From Pontederia crassipes (taxonomy: Eukaryota; Streptophyta; Magnoliopsida; Commelinales; Pontederiaceae): DNA of 64,000 nt. This document shows positions 11,598-23,767 of the stretch, in pieces. How positions within the stretch are numbered: position 1 is the stretch's first letter; every line of letters begins with the position of its first letter. The position numbers and the translations under genes are program-made. The stretch lies in assembly GCA_030549335.1 (NCBI GenBank), contig CM060190.1:72864118-72928117 (forward strand), written 5' to 3'. The notes below the pieces were generated by a model that saw only the letters and a program-made list of their open reading frames with translations, searched no databases and was not told the DNA's origin.

Positions 11598-14500
11598 ATG
11601 GCTTCCTCTTCTTCCTCCCTCGGCGACCTCCTCTCCCAAGAACCTCACCACCAGCACCAGCGCCATCCCCTGCCCCGCCGCAGCGGCAAGTTCAAACCAC
11701 CACAGTCGCCTCCTCTTCCTCCTCTCTGCGCCGACCGCCGCCTCCGCCGAACAACCGCGCGGTCCAGCCACAGCTCTAACCGCTCCTCCAGTTCCAAGGC
11801 CCGCTCGTTGCCCCCCGTCGATGAACCCGCCGCCGGCGAGGCCGCCCTCCGCGCCGTCGTCTCCATTCTCTCCGGCTACGCCGGCCGGTTCCTCAGCGAC
11901 GCGGCCTTCCGCCGCCGCGTCCGAGACAAGTGCTCCAGCTGCGTTGCGGCCGCCGTTGGCAAGGGTGCCGCTCGCTCAGCGCTCGCGGACCTCGAGCGCG
12001 GCGTCGAGAGCGTCCAGCGCCTGGCCGAGGAGGCCGTCCCCGCCGGCATTGTTGGGGATTCCAATATGCGATCTTTGAGGAACTCCGTACGGCTCCTGAC
12101 CGCCGTGGCCTCGCTCAATTCTCCCGGGTCGCGAGGAGGCGGCGGCAGTGACGGGTACACTTGCGGCTCGCCAAACTCGCACCTCTCCGCTTGCGCGCAG
12201 TTGTACCTCGCCTTTGTGCATAAGATGGAGAGAAATGACCGGCTCTCCGCCATTAGCCTTCTCCAAGCTTTCGTTGACGCCCCTTACCTGGCGCGCAAGA
12301 AGCTAATGACGGAGCTATGGGAGCATCTCCTGCTCCCGCATTTGCTGCATCTTAAGGTGTGGTACAATAAGGAAGCCGAGCTCATCTCAGGTTGGGACGC
12401 GGAGGACAAGAATCGGAGGGTGAAGGCTTTGCATAGAGCTTACAGCGAGCAGATGGATGCTAGTACGACTCAGTTCGCGCTCTACTACATGGAGTGGCTC
12501 AAGGTTGGCGGGAGGGCACCACCTGCCCCTAACATGTCATTGCCGCCAAAGCCAAATTATCTGGAGGCATGGGGAAAGGGAAAGATGCCAGTGTTGCTAT
12601 CTCGGAGCTCAATCAATAGAAGCTCGTATGTAACGATGCACCTCGTGCTATTTGATTTTATGCTTACATGAAACTTTATCCTTCGGACAGGATCATGATT
12701 TCTTAGTTTGAAATATTAAGTTGTAGTTGGTCCATCACCTGTACATGAATACATAAGAAAGAGATGTTTACTTGCAAAAAAAAATCATTATTGATTCCTC
12801 TCTGGCTCTGCTGAATAATTTCTATTATTGCCCTATCTTACTGTAGGATCTACCATCTGAAACATTGACTTAGTTGACTCCTTTATAATTTACTCATGCA
12901 TTTATATTACTGAATATATGAACAACCTGTATTATTGTTGAATATAACGTGTATTATTGTTGAATCTTTGCTTTAGTACCATCTGAAACATTGACGTAGC
13001 TCTTTTATAATTTACTTTTGAGTTATATTACTGAATATTTGAATAACTTGTATTATTGCTGAATCTTGCTTTAGTACCATCTGAAATATTGAAAGAAATA
13101 AGCGGGAAGTCTCTAATAGATAGACAAACTGAGATTCCATTACCTTCAGTAAAAGCAGAATTTAGAATACTTGCAGTCCCAGAGAATGTGTGGTTAAATA
13201 TCCTACTAGGTTGTGTAAAAAGGATGTCCAATGAGGTTAAATTTAAATTTACACAAAGGGAGCTATTTAAGCCTTTTTATGAAATACTCTCCCTTGTCTA
13301 ATCACCATGTCTGAACTTCCTCCATGAATCATGTCGATACATTCCTGCGGATAAAGTAAACTTATGAAGTATGTTTTTACTTTTGTTGGTCTTCTGAAGT
13401 CACATCCTCTCTGAGTATCCTTTCCTTCAATTTGTAGTTATCTTCTCAAAAAATAGAAAGATAAATGTTATAGAACCTGCATACTCCTGAAAGAATTGTT
13501 CAGATATTACTCTACTTATTTCTGAATTTCATGAGATACTTGGTACACAATGATGGCACAGTTTTTGAAGACTTGTGCTCTCTTTTACTCCTGCCTCCTC
13601 GGATGGACTTACATTCTCACTCAGATTTTTCATTTCCGACAATTAGTGGCTAGCTTGACCGACCTGATTGTATTCCTCTCTTGCCATAGTCAAATTTTAA
13701 CTTTCATATTTGTTATATGTGGTCACTGGTGGTGTGGACCTTTTGTCTATATGAGAGTAGTTCCTTAAAAACTTATAAGCATTGTTTTTTTTTCCCGAGT
13801 AGACGGAGCAGCAGAGTGTTTAGCCAAAAGGACTCTGATACTGCAAAGGAGCATTCGGCAAATGGTGTCGCCACATCACAACGCAAATCAAACACTTTTC
13901 GGCTACTCCTGTGTCGTAGTGTTCCTGATACGGCTTCTATTCATCGTCTCCAAAGTCCCAAGCAAGGATCTAGTGTGGTTTCTAAAGTGGTAGAAAAATC
14001 TGTACCTTTAACAAGTCTGGAAGGAGCCATTGCTTTGATTTCTGACTCAGATAAGCTTGAGGAATGTGAAATTGCAGTCCATGAGATTGCCAAAGCTTGG
14101 TCAGATACACACATGCACGGATTTTTGGTGACAGCATTATCCACACCATCCGTAATTGAGGGTCTTCTGCAGGTAACTTTCACATCTAAAGATGAAGATG
14201 TACTAGAGTCATCAATCTCAATCTTGACACAGTTAGTTGCAAAGAGTGAGGCAAACAGACAATCAATTTTAAGTTCTGACCCACAGCTTGAGATTTTCTT
14301 GAGATTGTTGAGAAGTAATAATCTTTTCTTAAAAGCTGCAGTGTTGCTTTATCTGTTGAAGCCTAAAGCAAAACAAATGTTGTCCTCGGATTGGATTCCT
14401 TTGGTGTTACGAATTCTAGATCATGGAGATCAAATGCAGATTTTATTTGATGTACAATGCTGTCCGAGAGCAGCTGCATTTTACTTCCTGGATCAGCTTC

Positions 14501-17500
14501 TTATGGGCTTTGATGTGGACAGAAATGTAGAAAATTCTAAGCAGTTGGTTGCCCTTGGTGGGTTGGATCTTCTGATAAGAAGACTTGAAATGGGCGATGC
14601 TCGGGAAAGAAAGTACTGTGCTTCACTTTTAACAAGATGCATCCGAGCAGATGGAAGCTGTAGGGAGTACTTAGCAGCAAATGTCAAGAAGACATCTATA
14701 GTTCAGTTCCTTCTGGACAGCCAACTGAAGCCCAATGTAAATGCACTTAGTTTGCTGAGTGAGCTGGCTTGTCTTAGCAGGTATGATCTGAACTACATTC
14801 ATGTAGGTTGTTGTATTATCTTCTTCCTGCAAGACTATAAATAAGGTCAACTGAAAAAAACTCGATTAATTGACAGAGGCATATTCTGCTTGTTATAACC
14901 AAGTATCTGCATTTTTTCCTAAACTCATTGCCTTTCTTTCCTTTCTTAAATTATGTAACGACCCCTGGCCAACCCTTTCAGTGCCTATGTTCATCTATGA
15001 TATATTTCAAGAAAGTAAATATATTTAGTACACTACTGTTTTTGTGTATGTAATGTGATCGCTGAAATAAGGAAAAGATGAACAGAAGAAAAAGAAAATG
15101 GCATTTTAAACAAGCATCAGAGGAAATAGGAGTTGCAATCTTAAATCCTGACTAATGTATTTGCGGCAGTACAAATGTTATGTATGTTTTGTAAGGGGCT
15201 ATATAAGGACGGACAGTTAAAATATTCTAAAGCTTTGTGAACTGACGACTATTTATTGCTCCAAATAATAAGTTCCTATGGATATTACCATCATGCCAGA
15301 TATGGATGTTAGTGAAATTTATCCATTGGCTCAGAAGTGAATATATATTTTCTTGAGAACACCCTTTCATTGCAGTACTTGCCAAGGCATTTGCCAATAT
15401 AACTAGCTGTACTGTTCAACTTTTTATTGAGACTCCTTGGGTTAAAGGACAGTTGTCTTATTCATTCTGGAAGAATCATGATATAGGGTATAAAAGTACA
15501 TATTGTGTACATCACAAATGATATGTATACATGAGTAGCTTGTATGAAGGAAACCGTGATTAAATAAGGACAAGCTAATTGAATTTGATACTCATTCTAA
15601 TTGCGTAAGGCGATTCCTATACGGATACAACATTTATCATGAATTATTAGAAGAAATTGCTGCCGAAGGTTTTAGAATTCTTATGTTTATGATTAGTTAT
15701 GTTTTTTTTTTTAATTTCAGGTTAAATGATTTTTTATGTAAATACAATGATTACTTTGTCATTCACATTTCCAGCTTTTGGACTACAATAGTAGATTTTC
15801 AAATTGTTTGTTTTTTTCCCTCTTTTGATCAGAACAACAAAGATTGTTAAGTTCCTACAAGAGCTAAAAAATGATGGTTGTTTCAACACTATGCATGTCC
15901 TATTGGCTTGTCTCCACCAAGCTTCACTTGAACAACAACCACTTGCTGCAGCCATATTGTTGCAACTGGACCTTCTGGTACAACTTCTGAGATATTAATT
16001 ATTCCTAATTGTTAATTCTTTCCGAGTTCCCTTTCGAGATCTTTGTACAATCCCCATATGGCAGTAATGTTACAGGGAGATCCTTTGCAATACAGTATAT
16101 ACAGAGAAGAAGCAATTGATGCTCTTTTAGGGGCTTTGGAATACAATTCACATTGCAAGAAAGTTCAAGAACAGTGCAGAAGAGCTCTCATACTCTTGGG
16201 AGGCAGGTTTTCTTTCCTGGGTGAGGCCATGGCAGAGCATTGGTTACTTAAGAGAGCCGGGGTAAATGGTAGCCCTTCAGATTCATTTGGAAGCAAAGAG
16301 ATACCTACGGGTGAAGACATAAGACCGGTATGTCTGTAATAAAATGTTCTCCTAGCATCAGTTACTACATTTGTGAGAAGCATTATAAGCGTTTTCATAA
16401 AGTTACTTACAAATTAAAACAATATGACACCTATAAATGATAAATAAGAACCTATAATGTTTCTGAACCTTCATGATGGGATAATCTTGTTTGTACAGTT
16501 GGGGCATTGATTTCTATATGCTTCACTGATAAGTGACATAGTGGATCAGAACCTAAATAATAGGTACTCTTGCTTACACAAATAATTACAGAACTCACAT
16601 TTTTAATTCTCCTATTACATCTGTAGAGCATAATCATGGGTGCTTATCAAATTATAATTTTCTTCGATATAATCTCACATCCATTAACAGATGCAATTGG
16701 ACAGGGCAATTTTTTTTTTCACCACAAATGTTTAATTGTTTCATAAGGAACTCGTGGAGGCATACTCACGTTTGACATGATTACCATATCACTAGGAAGA
16801 AGAAGAAAGAAATACGGAGGAGTGGTTTAGGAGGTTGTCCGTTGTGTTGCTTAGAAGTGGTAATCAAAGGTTCTTGGTTGCTCTATCAAATTGCATAGCG
16901 AATGGCATGCCAAGTTTGGCCCGCTCTTGCCTTGTTACTATTGCTTGGATGACCAGTTCTCTTTCTTCCATGCAAAATGCTAGCAGTCTTTTGGCTTTAG
17001 CATGTCCAATTCTTGCACCTCGCTTATTTGAATGCCTGAGATATGATAAAGCACAGGAGGATAGAGTTTTAGCTTCCTTATCACTCTTCAACTTTGTCCG
17101 GCATCCAGGTACTTCAAATTAGCTTATGTTCTTTTTATTTTACCTTTTGTTTTAACTTCAAACCCTTTTTACTATAGCTTTGGTTTTACTATATTATCAC
17201 TTAGCAAACAACTAACTTCTTTTGACCCATGCATGATTTTGTAAGTTAGGATGTAAGGTATTTGGCTGCTTGGTTTGTATGATTTTGTCATGTGTCATTA
17301 AAATTTAAAACGCAAGCCTTTATAATATTGTTGTTAACAACTACTTGTAAAAGAATTAGCACGAATTTATATGAATATTATTGACTTCAATATTTTCCAT
17401 TCACCTGTTTGTAATAATCCCAGTTTTAGGATACAAATTATTGTCCAATTGCACCATGTAGTCTATTTTATTCTCGTCTAGATTTTTCCCTTTTTTAATG

Positions 17501-17797
17501 ATATACACCTTGTCATCCATTGCCAGTATGTTTAGAGAACAATTATTTATCTTGAGAATCCGGAATATAAATAAGTTTTTCCAAATGCAGGTCTCTTGTC
17601 ACTTTTAGGAACATGATGATTGGCCATTTTAGTGTATCATCAATTCACTTTTCTCACTTTTATGTCATTCTTGTTTGTGCTCAATAGATTGTCTTCCTAA
17701 ACTGCTACCATTAGAGAAGGAGGTGATCAGTTCTTTACAAGACCTTGCCCAAATTACATGGACCGCAAAGGAGCTGCTCTTTACATGCTGCAGCTGA
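11598..17797 (+). CDS. Armadillo-type protein related to putative E3 ubiquitin ligase LIN
   Basis: Six exons join in phase: 11598-12625, 13803-14780, 15833-15977, 16076-16327, 16796-17108 and 17688-17797 (TGA), 2826 nt, 941 aa. All introns are GT…AG. Residues 1-75 are a low-complexity Ser/Pro/Arg/His leader starting MASSSSSLGDLLSQE. About 85-340 resembles the LIN N-terminal helical domain (HLSACAQLYLAFVHKM…APYLARKKLMTELWEHLLLPHL). From about 400 on there are leucine-rich alpha-solenoid repeats (LEGAIALISDSDKLEECEIAVHEI, KQLVALGGLDLLIRRLEMGD). LIN proteins are U-box/WD40 ligases known from legume symbiosis, but I see neither a U-box nor WD40 repeats here. Ligase activity is therefore not supported, and a scaffold role is possible. 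Exon 1 is GC-rich and later exons AT-rich. Confidence 0.8.
12852..13088. repeat. Intronic tandem duplication
   Basis: In intron 1 of the LIN-like gene, a unit beginning ACCATCTGAAACATTGAC (12852) recurs at 12978 and in part at 13076. The two full units are about 126 and 98 bp and differ by small indels. Each contains TTTATAATTTACT and GTATTATTG.TGAAT blocks. Confidence 0.75.
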
Positions 17798-18769
17798 TAG
17801 TGCATCTACAGTTTCAGTTGTACACTATAACATTGAACAGCTGATAGCCGCAAAGGACTTCATTGTGTGCGAATGGAGTTAGATGCAAGGCAGGAGGATC
17901 ATTTTGTTCCAAAATCAAAATCTTGAAGTACGATGATTTGTTTTTGGTTTGTAACTTATATAACCCAGTGCTTTACCATTCTCATAGGATTAGAAAATCA
18001 ATGTATAGAATGCATATGTACTACTAGTTAGTTCCTCCTATGCATATTATTGTCAGATGACCCAGATCTTTAACTTAGTTATGATCAGTTGAAATCAGTT
18101 TGTAGCAACAGCAACATCAAACTTTATGGATGCATGAATAACTAAGCTAATGAGGCAGTAATTTGACTTGTTCGGATAATGTCAATAACTTTTTCCAGTT
18201 CTGTTTCCTTTTTTTATTTGTAGAATGGATTGTGGATATTCTTATAATATAGGAACCAACTAATACTCATTAGATTTGTGTAATATGGGATTTGGATCCT
18301 TTAATTGAGAGTTTGAGATACTATTGAGTTCGACGTTAAACAGCACGAGCTATTCAACTTGAATTTACATACCAATTTCTTATATCTTATAATTGTGAGC
18401 TAAACTCACTTTTGAAACTTACGCTAGTTTTATACTTAAATTTGGATAAAAAAGATTGATTCATTTCTCATTTACAATCGATACTAAGTTGTGCAATATA
18501 TGCGAAGAAAAAAAAAGGATCTTGCACAATTCTTAGCCAATCATCCCAACTGTTATGGCCTTCTAAGAGATCTTTAAATCTTTACCTTTAAAATATTTTG
18601 CAGGACCTTTTATGTATTTTCTCCATGGTGATATCAAACGAAAAGTAGTTTCTTCTGCGTGAAAATAATCTTGATATTTTTGTTTAGGTCTTACAAGAAA
18701 GGGTCGACTTGCCTTTTTTTATATAATTTTTGTGTAATTTTGGAGGCAATTTTTTTTCGCTTGCATAAA
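17798..18769. other. Intergenic between the LIN-like gene and FKBP18
   Basis: The 3' untranslated region of the upstream gene probably occupies the first few hundred bases. The remainder is AT-rich and should include the FKBP18 promoter. I see no further gene or clear element. Confidence 0.5.
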
Positions 18770-21237
18770 ATGGTCATCGTTTCCACCGCAAAGTTTTCTC
18801 CTCATCGTCCTCCACTTCACTCCTCCATTTCAAATCCCCAATCCGTTCCCGTCGCCACAACACTAACTCCGTCTCCTACCACCACGAGAAGAAGTCTCCT
18901 CCTCCTACCCATCTCTTCCGCTCCTCTCCTCCACCTCCTGCCTTCCTCCGCCGCTACATCGCCGGTGCCGCCGCCGACGTTCTTCGACATCCCCGGCTCC
19001 GGAGGGGTGAAGGCCTTGGACCTCCGCGAAGGCTCCGGAGACACCCCCATCGATGGCGACCAGGTATATTGTAAAAAAACGTAATTTTTGTCCATGGAAG
19101 TCATCAAAGGCTCTTCTTGCATCATAAAAGAATGACGTTTTTGTTCTGCTAAAAAAAATCGTGATTTTTCTTCCAAAGATCCCATCAACAAGAACTTTTA
19201 AGCTTAAGTTGTGTTCTTGTGTGATGGAACCATCTGCTTCCGCGGTCATTGTAGATAATTAGTCCACAGGGGACTTCAATGAACAATGAGTCAGAGCTGA
19301 TAATTTAGATATGGGATAAAAGTTAGGTCCAATCAATCATAATTCTGAACAGATTTGCAGTCTAGTATATACCATATTGTGCAATGACAGCGTGGTATTC
19401 TTTACATTATGAACTGTTTTGGGCTTTCATATATGATTTAACCAATGTTCCTTTTGCAAATGAGGCTTCTGAATTATATGTTTTGAATTGAGATGTCTTA
19501 GTAGTTCTAGTTGACACGGATTGCTTCATACCTGGGACATACAGCATTCTACCTCCTGGAATAGCTGAATTTCACATACTGCTTTACTTTTGTTTAAGAT
19601 ACATTGAGTTGTAATTTATTTCCTTTTCGTGTACTTATCATAAAGGTGTCAATTCACTACTATGGAAGACTTGCAGCAAAACAAGGATGGCGCTTTGACT
19701 CAACCTATGATCACAAGGATGAATCTGGAGATCCTGTGCCATTTGTGTTTACTCTTGGTAGTGGAAAGGTGTACTCACAGCTTTTTCAAATTGGAGCTAT
19801 GATAAATTTGAGCTTTCCTGCATTTTTTCTTTCTGTCACAGATTTCCTATTTGTTCCTTTTTAATAACGACAGCAAAACAGATGCTTCCATTAATGAAAC
19901 CCACCCGATATATCTGGGATCATTGATTGAAAACAGAGTTTTAGCTGTCAACCCCAATTGACCAGAAAATTAGCGACCTAATTTAAAATCAGCTCTTGTT
20001 TGTAGGATACTGGATATGAGAGACCAATAATCTAGAACAATGCTTTTCACCATGGGAGGAGTGGCGTCATTTTTCTCATGATTTTAATTAAATTCTGGAA
20101 TCACTCCAAATTTCTTATTCTGTGCACACATGCACCAATAGAAACAAAACCCTGATTCTATAAAAAATGAATACCATCCACGTTGATGTTAACCTTTTCT
20201 CTCCATTTTTCTTTTTTTTCTTTTGAAGTGATATTCAGTAAATGGGTAACTGAAATATTTTCAAAAAGAAGTGTTATGTTCTTGCCGTAATAGTATACCT
20301 TGTCTAGACAGTATTAGGTACACTAATCAAATATAAAGTTCAGTATTTCTTTGTTGCTGGCAACCTGAACTCTGAAACAAGTCAAGTTGTAGTAGAAACA
20401 AGAACAATAATATCATTAGATATTTGGACATATCCATCACTGTATGTTACGTCACATGCACTTTAACAGAATCATTTATGCTCCAGATTCACAGTCAAGA
20501 AGGTATGTTTCATTTTCAACTTCCTGAAACTTCCCAAAGCTTTGGAAGCTTCCTGGGAAATGAAAGGAAGGTTGCCGTGAATTTTTACTTGCTGCTGTTA
20601 CCAGGAAAGTAACAAGGGTAATGCTAGTTGTTTGGCCTGCCTCACGAGGCAGATCCTCAAGTTCTTGACATTGACGTGGAACTGGCTTATCCTTGTGTAG
20701 GTGATATCAGGCATTGAATCAGCAGTGAAATCAATGAAAGTAGGTGGTGTTCGCCGTGTCATAATACCACCATCACAAGGATATCAGAACACGTCACAGG
20801 AACCAATTCCTCCTAATGTATGTACTAAGCATTCATGATTTCTTTTGCTAATGACTTTCAGTGTGTTAATGTAGGTCCATGCCAAGAAAATGACCTCATC
20901 TTTGAAATTTCTTAATACATCAGTATGTTCTTAAAGTGCATGATATCTTTCTTTCTCACGGTTTATCCACTACACATGTCTGAGAGCCATGCTATATTGC
21001 TATTGAACACCCGGTGTTCTAAAACATCTATCATATGTAGAAGCATTAGTTTGTCGAGGTTTCCATTTTGTGCTGGTTGAGCTGATACTGTGTCATTTTA
21101 TATACCTCCAGTTCTTTGATCGACAAAGGCTGTTTACCACCATATTTAACCCAACACGTCTTGCAAATGGAGAAGGCTCCACGCTTGGCACCCTCATCTT
21201 TGACATTGAGCTCGTGAGCTCCCGGCATACGTTGTGA
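18770..21237 (+). CDS. FKBP18: FKBP-type peptidyl-prolyl cis-trans isomerase FKBP18, chloroplastic
   Basis: Four phase-0 exons are 18770-19063, 19646-19768, 20701-20817 and 21112-21237 (TGA), encoding 219 aa. Residues 1 to about 62 form a Ser/Thr/Pro-rich transit region with a twin-arginine stretch, TTRRSLLLLPISSAPLLHLL (about 38-57), and an Ala-containing cleavage zone, suggesting the thylakoid lumen by the Tat route. The FKBP fold follows: DLREGSGDTPIDGDQ, VSIHYYGRL…GWRFDSTYD, FTLGSGKVISGIESAVKSMK, then GGVRRVIIPPSQGYQNTSQ and a C-terminal FDIELVS strand. The family catalyses proline isomerisation, although several lumenal members have weak activity. QGWRFDSTYD…GYQNTSQEP…FFDRQRLFTTIFNPTRLANG is characteristic of the FKBP18 subgroup. 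Exon 1 is GC-rich. Confidence 0.9.
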
Positions 21238-21956
21238 AGAAATCCACTCCCCGTCAATCTCGATTGTGCCACACCCACAAAACAGCGGCTCATGCAGAAT
21301 TGTTCAACCAGCCTTTGCCTTTTGTTGCAAATGATCCATGTGGTGAAGGCGAGCAAGTAATGCCGTGATGGTTCAACACGAGATATCTGATAAGGTCATG
21401 ACTCTTGTTAATTGTAATCATGTTGTATCAACATTTGGTGAATAATTACTTGTTCCTAAGTACTTTAAGTTGTATTTTCCCATGAGATGGTTATGTTGTT
21501 GTATCTATGACCGAAGCTGCAGTGACATGAAGTTTTTGTTATGGAGCATTGAGAGTCATATTGGTTGCTACTTCTAATTACATGCGAATTTTATTAGGTA
21601 TTTTAATGCTACATTGCTGGTAACACTAATATTTATACTAGAAAGAATTATTATATGCAGAATTTAATGACAACAATAAAAGTCAAAAGCCTTGATTAAA
21701 ATTAATCCAACCTGAATGGTGATATTTAATGCTTCGCATTTAAAGCGTGTGATAGGGCAAGCGACTTGCTGAGCTAAGGGGGGAAATTGGTGGGTGGACC
21801 TATTCGTATTCTCCATACAATCACACTCGACCAACCCCCCCATATTAATGTTACATGCCAACTCTTTACCTAATTGTTTCTAAAATCCAAATTTTCAAAT
21901 TTGATGTACATAAAGAAACAAGGGAAAAATTAGGAGGCAAATCCAAATATTATCAA
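21238..21956. other. 3' region of FKBP18 and intergenic DNA
   Basis: This holds the likely 3' untranslated region (to about 21600) and unassigned AT-rich DNA. No gene is seen. Confidence 0.45.
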
Positions 21957-22127
21957 CAATAACAACAAAGTCTTATCCCACTAGGTGGGGTCAGCTACAT
22001 GAATCATACGACGTCATTCCGCTTTATTAGTAATCAAATCTTTCGGTATATTATTCACCAATAGATCTTGCTCTATTAGTTCGTCAAGTGTCCACCTTGA
22101 CCTCCTTCTCCCTCTTTTAATAATGGG
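21957..22127 (-). mobile_element. 5'-truncated RTE LINE 3' end, minus strand
   Basis: Read on the minus strand, the element runs from TTAAAAGAGGGAGAAGGAGG through GAACTAATAGAGCAAGATCT and the conserved GTGGGATAAGACTTTG block to a TTG-rich tail. It is flanked by a perfect 14-bp duplication, CCAAATATTATCAA, at 21943-21956 and 22128-22141. Its 5' boundary almost coincides with that of the 46122-46293 copy although the targets differ. Confidence 0.85.
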
Positions 22128-22141
22128 CCAAATATTATCAA

Positions 22142-23767
22142 GATCAGAATTTTAATAAGATGGAAAATGTTCCGTTAAAATTAAGAATCTCAAGATTTTA
22201 TTTTATTTACTAAAAAATATTCAATTATAAATATATATTATAATTTATAATAATTTTGATTACGAATTATCATTATTTTAAATTTACTATGTTGATTATG
22301 AATGATGTTAATATTATCCTATTAAAATTTCCTACAATATATATGTATCTATCATACTTCTTCAATAGTAATTTAATTAATTAAATTGAATAAAAAATAG
22401 ATAATAGCATGACTAACATGAACCAATACTACAAATTAACTCTTAATATGCATTAATATTAACTTTTTAATGAAAAAATAGCATCAAAGTTTATAATGGC
22501 AATTAATTATCTTCTTAATATTCTATTATCAAAAAGTCATGTTACACTAAATGAAAAGGAAAAAAATGAAAAAAAAAACTAAAAAAAAAATGGAACCATC
22601 GTACAAATACTGAACTTGGGATTTACATCTGGATTCTCAATCTTAAAAATTGATCTCGAATTTAGCATCAAGATTGTATAGTCCAAATAAGATTGTAAGA
22701 TCAATATCACAATCTTCATAAACAAATCATAATACAAAATTACAAAAATAATTTTATTCTCCAAATTGTTTTTTCCCAATCTCAAAAGACAAAATTTGGG
22801 ATTTTACCACAAAAAGATTTTATCTCCCCGTCTCCCGTAATCATAAAACTATTTGATACCACCCGAACAGTACAAAGAATTTTGACATGACCGCCTTCAA
22901 GACAGCAGCGCCCTAAACACGCCACCCACCCACCCATTTCGTCGAACAGCGTATAGGTCGAAGCTGCTTCATCGTCTACCGAAACCGGAAAATTAAGAGA
23001 AGGCAGAGAAATCAACCATTCTCAAAGAACCGAGAAGCATTAAATCCGGCAAGAACGCTGTGTACTTCCTGAAGTTGGTAAAATTTCGACCACTTAGTAC
23101 TCGATAGCCACTTCTGCTTCCGCTTCGGCAACTTGTTTGCTTTGGTGTCGTGTAATCTGTTTCTTGTTGAGAAGTTGTGATTTTTAGTTAGTTTTTCTTC
23201 TCCCTTTTGATGGAACAAACACGACTGGCAATGAATTTGATGTTTGAAGCTTTTGATCCATTTGTGTTTTGACTGGGTACACCTGGTCACGGTTTCGGGA
23301 TGCTTTAGGCAACTTTTTATCTTGTTGATGTGTTCTGCGACTTAACGTTAGTGAAAAGATTCAAAAGCTTTTACTATTTAACTTTTAGTGTCTACTTTAC
23401 GCTATTTACCTTAGGACTACGAAAACTGTGAACACAAAGTTATAAGCATTCCATGATCTTGGAAATCAAAGTTACGAATCACATCGTGTCAGCTTGATAT
23501 GAAACCTCAAAAAATTGTGTTCCTCTATAAGTTAATCATATCATGTTAATGTGGTTGGTCTCTCTTTGTAATGTCGTTAATCTTGCTTAGTATTCTGATT
23601 ATTGAAGGTTGCAAAGTAATCCTTCAATCCATCTCTTCTCTATGGGTTTCCTAACTTTGGCATGAAAATCGTGTCTTTTATCTTTGATAATTGTTTGGTA
23701 TTTGGTCACTTTGCGACATTTTAGACTACTTTTATTGTCTCTGACCAAATTCTTTCCTTGAGATAGC
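22142..23767. other. Intergenic and 5' region of the OTU gene
   Basis: 22142-22780 is strongly AT-rich with no gene. 22850-23290 is of more balanced composition and probably contains the promoter and a noncoding first exon of the OTU gene. The splice structure of the leader cannot be fixed from sequence alone. Confidence 0.4.

Noticed and set aside
11314-12266. Long ORFs in other frames and on the minus strand (up to 254 aa)
   Set aside because: They overlap the GC-rich first exon and C/T-rich leader of the LIN-like gene. Only the 11598 frame continues in phase into later exons with conserved sequence.
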